DNA from: Candidatus Methylopumilus universalis
GTDB taxonomy: Bacteria; Pseudomonadota; Gammaproteobacteria; Burkholderiales; Methylophilaceae
Assembly (NCBI GenBank): GCA_945883335.1
Contig: CAMCXI010000008.1
Coordinates: 1-64,000 of the forward strand
Direction: 5' to 3'
Length of the DNA stretch: 64,000 nt
A program made the translations under genes and the position numbers. Position 1 is the stretch's first letter, and each line of letters begins with the position of its first letter. Positions 59,552 through 64,000 of the stretch are shown one piece after another. A model generated the notes under the pieces. The model made no database searches and was not told the DNA's origin. It saw only the letters and a list, made by a program, of their open reading frames with translations.

Positions 59552-60316
59552 TTAAACGAGCATCCAAGCCGCCATCGCCACCATGAGTAAGTCCTCGATG
59601 ATAGTGATGGTGGACATTGGCAAATTAAATACAGCCCCCAAACATGCACAACGTATTTTTTGCTTATTCATGACGGCGCGAATGACACCCAAGCTTGAGA
59701 AGCCCATGACAATGATTGTTACCATATTCGTCATTTGCGGAGCTAGGGCTAGCAAATAGGCAAAGCCAAGGCCGAGTTCGATCATTGGATAAATAAATCC
59801 GTATCCTTTCCAGCGCATGGCGAGTAGATCATACATGGCATAACTATCCGCAAAAGCCCGAATATTGAGTAGCTTGAAAAAAGAAAACACAAGAAAAAAA
59901 CCAGCCATAAAGTCCATCATCCAACGCTCAACATTAAATACCTCTGTATATATAATGGCTGGCTTGAGATTGATGGCTAGGCTTGTGATTAAAATGTACG
60001 CCATAATTAATAGCAGTGGTTGATACGTGGAAAACCAAGATTGATTTTCAGGAGAAAGCGCTGGAGTCTCAGAGGTTTTATTAGAGCTAAGGCTTGATGC
60101 TTGGTAAGCGCCTGCAAGCGCAAGGGCTTTATTAATTTGAGAAATTGTTGCTGTGGCATGATGAAGCATCGCCAAAGGTGGATTAAGCGTGACAGAAACA
60201 CTTTCAGCCAAAGGCTCCAGTGCCAGCTTGATTTTGTTAACGCAGCTGTTGCAATACATGCCCTGAATTTCTAACTGTGTTGTATCTTTTGCAAGCATTG
60301 GTTGAACCATTTTCAA
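59552..60316 (-). CDS. HMA domain fused to MauE/DoxX-like membrane protein
   Basis: The 254-residue protein starts with a heavy-metal-associated domain (about 14-75) whose metal site is 'GMYCNSCVNKIKLAL' (CxxC). A Ser-rich linker follows, then about four to five membrane helices of the MauE/DoxX type ('FMAGFFLVFSFFKLLNIRAF', 'YPMIELGLGFAYLLAL') with a redox-like Cys pair in 'KIRCACLGAVFNLP'. Such proteins are linked to metal handling or periplasmic thiol redox. It is 15 bases before aat on the same strand. The function is not established. Confidence 0.8.
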   Translation of the reverse strand: MKMVQPMLAKDTTQLEIQGMYCNSCVNKIKLALEPLAESVSVTLNPPLAMLHHATATISQINKALALAGAYQASSLSSNKTSETPALSPENQSWFSTYQPLLLIMAYILITSLAINLKPAIIYTEVFNVERWMMDFMAGFFLVFSFFKLLNIRAFADSYAMYDLLAMRWKGYGFIYPMIELGLGFAYLLALAPQMTNMVTIIVMGFSSLGVIRAVMNKQKIRCACLGAVFNLPMSTITIIEDLLMVAMAAWMLV

Positions 60317-60388
60317 TCGACAAATAATAAAATGAGTTTAACCCATTTTAATTGGCTTGATATTGATAAGAGAAATGTCGATTAAAAC

Positions 60389-60960
60389 TTACTTTAGGTA
60401 CTTTTCTTCAAACAGATCAATATTAAGTGCTTTGTCATACAAATACCCTTGCCCGTAGTTGCATTCAAATGCTTGCAACCAATCGGCGTCTTTCTGAAGT
60501 TCAACACCCTCAGCAATCGTTTTAATTCCAAGCGTAGAAGATAGTTTAGTAATGGCTGAAACAATCGTTTGAGATTTGTTATTGTTAGTGACATCAACTA
60601 CAAAAGTCCTATCAATTTTGAGAACATCGATAGGGAGTTTGTGTATGTAGCCCATCTATGAATAACCTGTTCCAAAAGCATCAATGCCGATTTGAAAGCC
60701 TACTTTTTTTAAGCTTTTCAAACTTAGTGAACGTTTCGTTAGTGGAATCCAGCATGACACTCTCGGTGAATTCAAGCAGTATTTTATGGGCGTTAATTTG
60801 AAAAGTTTGTAGCATGATAATCATGCTGTCAACAAAGTCATCTTTTGCAAATTGCTTGACAGAAATATTGACTGACAAATAACAATTAATTGAATGGGTT
60901 TTTTTGATTAAGTAATACAGAATTTAACAGAATAGTTATATTTTTTACATGCGCCACCAA
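60389..60960 (-). pseudogene. EAL-domain (cyclic-di-GMP phosphodiesterase) gene, decayed
   Basis: Two track pieces are parts of one EAL domain: 'LSVNISVKQFAKDDFVDSMI', 'LLEFTESVML', then 'DAFGTGYS', 'LPIDVLKIDRTFV' and 'IAEGVELQ', 'GQGYLYDKAL'. Between them an A7 run shifts the frame after 'EKLKK', and a TAG follows 'FGTGYS'. The catalytic Asp pair of DDFGTGYS reads 'DAFGTGYS'. The N-terminal EAL motif and any sensor domain are missing. It is clearly non-functional. Confidence 0.85.
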
Positions 60961-61113
60961 ATCGCAGTTCTGTTGAGTGACAATATTGGTCACCTCGTTA
61001 TTTTTTTCGATTGTTTGAGGATAATATTTACTCTTCATAAAACGATTTGATTGGGCGATATTCATCCCAATTTCGGGTAAAATATCGTCTTTATTAATTC
61101 TGCTTCTCAGTCC

Positions 61114-64000
61114 ATGTACCCATCTATGCCAAGTTTGCCTATGTTAAGTTTGCGCGGTAGCGCGGCACTATCCTCGTTCAGGCTTCAAAAGATCCTCGCG
61201 AACTTAAGTCAATCAGCCCCTCAAATCAATGCGGTGCAAGCTGATTTTTGGCACTTTGCTTGGAATGAAGGAGAATTAACTTCAGCACAGCTAGATACGC
61301 TGACAAAAATTTTGACTTACGGCCCACGCATGGCTGAGGAAGTGCCAGTGGGGGAATTGTTTTTGGTGATCCCTCGTCCAGGCACAATTTCACCTTGGGC
61401 TTCACGTGCAACCGATATTGCTAAGCATTGTGGCTTGGGTAGTATGCAGCGTATTGAGCGCGGGATTGTTTATTACGTGAGTAAGAACGACGGCTCGGCT
61501 TTGACTGAAGCTGAAAAACAATCGGTGAAAGCCGCTGTGCATGATCGTATGACCGAGGTGGTATTTGCTAACTTGGATGATGCGGCTAAGCTTTACCACC
61601 AAGCAACGCCAGCACCTTTGTCTAGCGTAGATATTTTGGCTGGTGGCAAGATGGCGCTTAATGAGGCGAATACTGACTTAGGCTTGGCGCTTTCGCCAGA
61701 CGAAGTGGACTATCTCTTAGAAAACTTTACGCGTATTGGTCGAAACCCGACAGACGTTGAATTGATGATGTTTGCACAAGCAAACTCAGAACACTGCCGC
61801 CATAAGATTTTCAATGCGGATTGGGTTGTGGATGGGGTCAGGCAGGCGCAGTCATTGTTCGGCATGATTCGTAATACACACAAACTCAACCCAGGTAGCA
61901 CGGTGGTGGCGTACTCAGACAATGCTTCTATCGTTGCAGGCTCTGCCGGACAAAAAACGAAGCGTTTCTATCCGCAAGCAGGTGGCGCTTATGGTTTCAT
62001 TGAAGAAGAAATGCACTACTTGATGAAAGTAGAAACGCATAACCATCCAACCGCGATTTCACCTTTTGCTGGTGCCGCAACTGGCGCGGGAGGCGAGATA
62101 CGTGATGAAGGTGCAACAGGTAGTGGCTCTAAGCCAAAAGCGGGTTTAACAGGTTTTTCGGTTTCTAATTTGAACATTCCTGGCTTTGAACAGCCTTGGG
62201 AAGGCGCTTATGGCAAGCCTTCACGCACAGCATCACCATTACAAATTATGATTGACGGCCCGCTTGGTGGCGCGGCCTACAATAATGAATTTGGTCGCCC
62301 AAATATTGCGGGCTATTTCCGTACGTTTGAACTAGAAGCAGCGGGCGAAATGCGCGGCTATCACAAGCCAATTATGTTGGCGGGTGGGGTAGGCAACATT
62401 TCTGCAAAACACTCCAAAAAGAATCCAATTCCAGCAGGTGCTTGCCTTATTCAGCTAGGCGGTCCAGCGATGTTGATTGGCTTGGGTGGCGGTGCGGCTT
62501 CAAGTATGGACACAGGCTCAAACGCTGAGAATTTGGACTTTGATTCAGTGCAACGTGGCAATCCAGAATTAGAACGTCGCGCACAAGAAGTGATTGACCG
62601 TTGTTGGCAGTTGGGCGACAAAAACCCAATTTTAAGTATTCATGACGTTGGTGCTGGTGGTATTTCTAACGCATTTCCTGAGCTGGTGAATGATGCGGGT
62701 GTGGGTGCGGTTTTACAATTGCGCGATGTACATAACGAAGAGCCTGGCATGTCACCACGCGAGCTTTGGAGCAACGAAGCGCAAGAGCGTTATGTGATGG
62801 CAGTTTCTAAAGAAAACTTAGCTTTGTTTGCGGAAATTTGTGAACGCGAGCGTTGTCCGTTCGCCGTGGTGGGTGAAGCAACTGAAGAGCGCCATTTAAC
62901 CTTGGCTGATAGCCATTTTGGCAACAAGCCTGTGGATATGGATTTATCAGTATTGCTTGGTAAGCCGCCAAAAATGTTGCGCGATGTAAAGCACGCAACA
63001 CGAACACTGCCCGCATTTGACACATCAAAGATTGATTTAAAAGACGCCGCAAATCGTGTCCTACGTCTTCCTGGTGTTGCTGATAAAACCTTCCTCATTA
63101 CCATTGGTGATCGCTCTGTGACGGGCTTAATTGCGCGAGACCAAATGGTGGGTCCTTGGCAAGTGCCTGTTGCTGACGTGGCAGTGACGCTTGCGGGCTA
63201 CGAGACTTACCAAGGTGAAGCCTTTGCGATTGGTGAAAAAGCACCGCTTGCTTTGATTGATGGTCCTGCGTCTGGCCGTATGGCCATTGGTGAATCCATC
63301 ACTAATATTGCCGCGAGTTTAATTAACGACATTAGCGATTTGAAGCTTTCAGCTAACTGGATGGCGCCAGCAGGACACCCAGGCGAAGATGCGGCGTTGT
63401 TTGATACCGTTAAAGCTGTTGGTATGGAGCTTTGTCCTGCGCTTGGTATTAGTATCCCTGTGGGTAAAGACTCAATGTCAATGAAGACAGTTTGGGATGA
63501 TGCGGGCGAGAAAAAAGCGGTGACATCACCGATTTCATTGGTAGTGACTGCTTTTGCTGCTACGCCAGATGTACGTAAAACACTGACACCGCAGTTAAGA
63601 ACGGATCTTGGTGATACCAAATTGATTTTGATTGATTTGGGCGCTGGTAAAAACCGCATGGGTGGCTCGGCATTAGCGCAAGTGTATGGTGCTTTAGGAA
63701 ATCAAGCGCCTGATGTTGATGATGCTGCACGTTTGAAGAGTTTCTTTACTGTTATCCAAGGCTTGAATTTAGATGGAAAATTGCTTGCCTACCACGATCG
63801 TTCTGATGGTGGTCTATTCTCAACGGTTGTTGAAATGGCATTTGCAGGACATTGCGGTCTGAATATCAATCTTGATGGCTTAGCTGGTGATGTGGTGAGT
63901 ACGCTTTATAACGAAGAGTTGGGCGCTGTGATTCAAGTGCCTGCTGCGGATGCTGATACGATTGCAGCAAACTTAAAACAAGCATTACCAAATTGCGTGC
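61114..64000 (+). CDS. purL: Phosphoribosylformylglycinamidine synthase, 5' part (runs off window)
   Basis: The frame stays open to the window end, so the track omits it; about 962 codons are visible of a usual 1,290 or so. It is the large single-chain proteobacterial PurL of purine synthesis: N-terminal '[18 protein letters not shown]' domain, '[20 protein letters not shown]' (in part), '[16 protein letters not shown]', '[20 protein letters not shown]' and '[11 protein letters not shown]'-type motifs. The C-terminal glutaminase domain lies beyond the edge. Possible starts are ATG at 61114, 61126 or 61141; family alignment (MLSLRGS) favours the last, but no ribosome site decides it. Confidence 0.95.
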   Translation, partial: MYPSMPSLPMLSLRGSAALSSFRLQKILANLSQSAPQINAVQADFWHFAWNEGELTSAQLDTLTKILTYGPRMAEEVPVGELFLVIPRPGTISPWASRATDIAKHCGLGSMQRIERGIVYYVSKNDGSALTEAEKQSVKAAVHDRMTEVVFANLDDAAKLYHQATPAPLSSVDILAGGKMALNEANTDLGLALSPDEVDYLLENFTRIGRNPTDVELMMFAQANSEHCRHKIFNADWVVDGVRQAQSLFGMIRNTHKLNPGSTVVAYSDNASIVAGSAGQKTKRFYPQAGGAYGFIEEEMHYLMKVETHNHPTAISPFAGAATGAGGEIRDEGATGSGSKPKAGLTGFSVSNLNIPGFEQPWEGAYGKPSRTASPLQIMIDGPLGGAAYNNEFGRPNIAGYFRTFELEAAGEMRGYHKPIMLAGGVGNISAKHSKKNPIPAGACLIQLGGPAMLIGLGGGAASSMDTGSNAENLDFDSVQRGNPELERRAQEVIDRCWQLGDKNPILSIHDVGAGGISNAFPELVNDAGVGAVLQLRDVHNEEPGMSPRELWSNEAQERYVMAVSKENLALFAEICERERCPFAVVGEATEERHLTLADSHFGNKPVDMDLSVLLGKPPKMLRDVKHATRTLPAFDTSKIDLKDAANRVLRLPGVADKTFLITIGDRSVTGLIARDQMVGPWQVPVADVAVTLAGYETYQGEAFAIGEKAPLALIDGPASGRMAIGESITNIAASLINDISDLKLSANWMAPAGHPGEDAALFDTVKAVGMELCPALGISIPVGKDSMSMKTVWDDAGEKKAVTSPISLVVTAFAATPDVRKTLTPQLRTDLGDTKLILIDLGAGKNRMGGSALAQVYGALGNQAPDVDDAARLKSFFTVIQGLNLDGKLLAYHDRSDGGLFSTVVEMAFAGHCGLNINLDGLAGDVVSTLYNEELGAVIQVPAADADTIAANLKQALPNCV

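Noticed and set aside
62790-63659. Minus-strand ORFs of 81-150 residues
   Set aside because: They are antisense shadows of purL, whose open frame, missing from the track only because it lacks a stop in the window, shows all family motifs.

Overview
The window is a continuous stretch of a betaproteobacterial chromosome, very probably from a methylotroph of the family Methylophilaceae (Methylotenera-like). This rests on an mxaRSACKL methanol dehydrogenase maturation operon, a zwf-gnd-pgl set for hexose-phosphate oxidation as used in ribulose monophosphate methylotrophs, betaproteobacterial gene orders (pyrG-kdsA-eno-ftsB; tyrA-aroA-cmk-rpsA-ihfB-lapA-lapB-pyrF), and modest GC with frequent AT-rich spacers. 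The species cannot be fixed from the sequence alone. No rRNA, tRNA, CRISPR array or intact mobile element was seen.

Region 1 (1-16.9 kb) is a divergent carbon-metabolism supercluster. On the minus strand one tight operon encodes a CitE-like lyase, a mesaconyl-CoA hydratase, a second CoA-ester lyase, PrpB, PrpC, PrpD and AcnB (cut by the window edge). On the plus strand a HutC-type GntR regulator is followed by malic enzyme, sdhCDAB-sdhE, a third CitE-like lyase, an acyl-CoA ligase and a class I fumarase. A plausible reading is that a C5 dicarboxylate or related acid is activated to a CoA ester, hydrated and cleaved to propionyl-CoA plus glyoxylate (or acetyl-CoA plus pyruvate). Propionyl-CoA then enters the methylcitrate cycle, and succinate is recycled through SDH, fumarase and malic enzyme. 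This is the best candidate in the window for an under-described system.

Region 2 (16.9-20.9 kb) is a scarred patch: a shortened IS1595-type transposase ORF, an orphan coding fragment, about two and a half degenerate 95-bp tandem repeats with decayed coding potential, ugd, a HAD phosphatase fragment fused in frame to the tail of an IS256-family transposase, a cold-shock gene with a long leader, a GIY-YIG gene, and a candidate small RNA.

Region 3 (20.9-32.0 kb) holds pyrG-kdsA-eno-ftsB, ygfZ divergent from a frameshifted ygfX-like gene, and the mxaRSACKL operon, here without mxaFJGI or mxaD.

Region 4 (32.2-50.4 kb) is core metabolism: fabA-fabB, rlmF, a DUF498 protein, an AlaA-type aminotransferase, hom-thrC, thyA-folA, an Orn/Lys/Arg decarboxylase, dcd, zwf, gnd, pgl, apbC and metG.

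Region 5 (50.4-64 kb) holds a ComEA-like gene broken by an amber codon, pyrF-lapB-lapA, ihfB, rpsA (five S1 domains rather than six), cmk-aroA-tyrA, ate-aat, an HMA-MauE membrane protein, a decayed EAL-domain gene and the 5' part of purL, which runs off the window end. Several single-lesion pseudogenes suggest ongoing loss of accessory functions.
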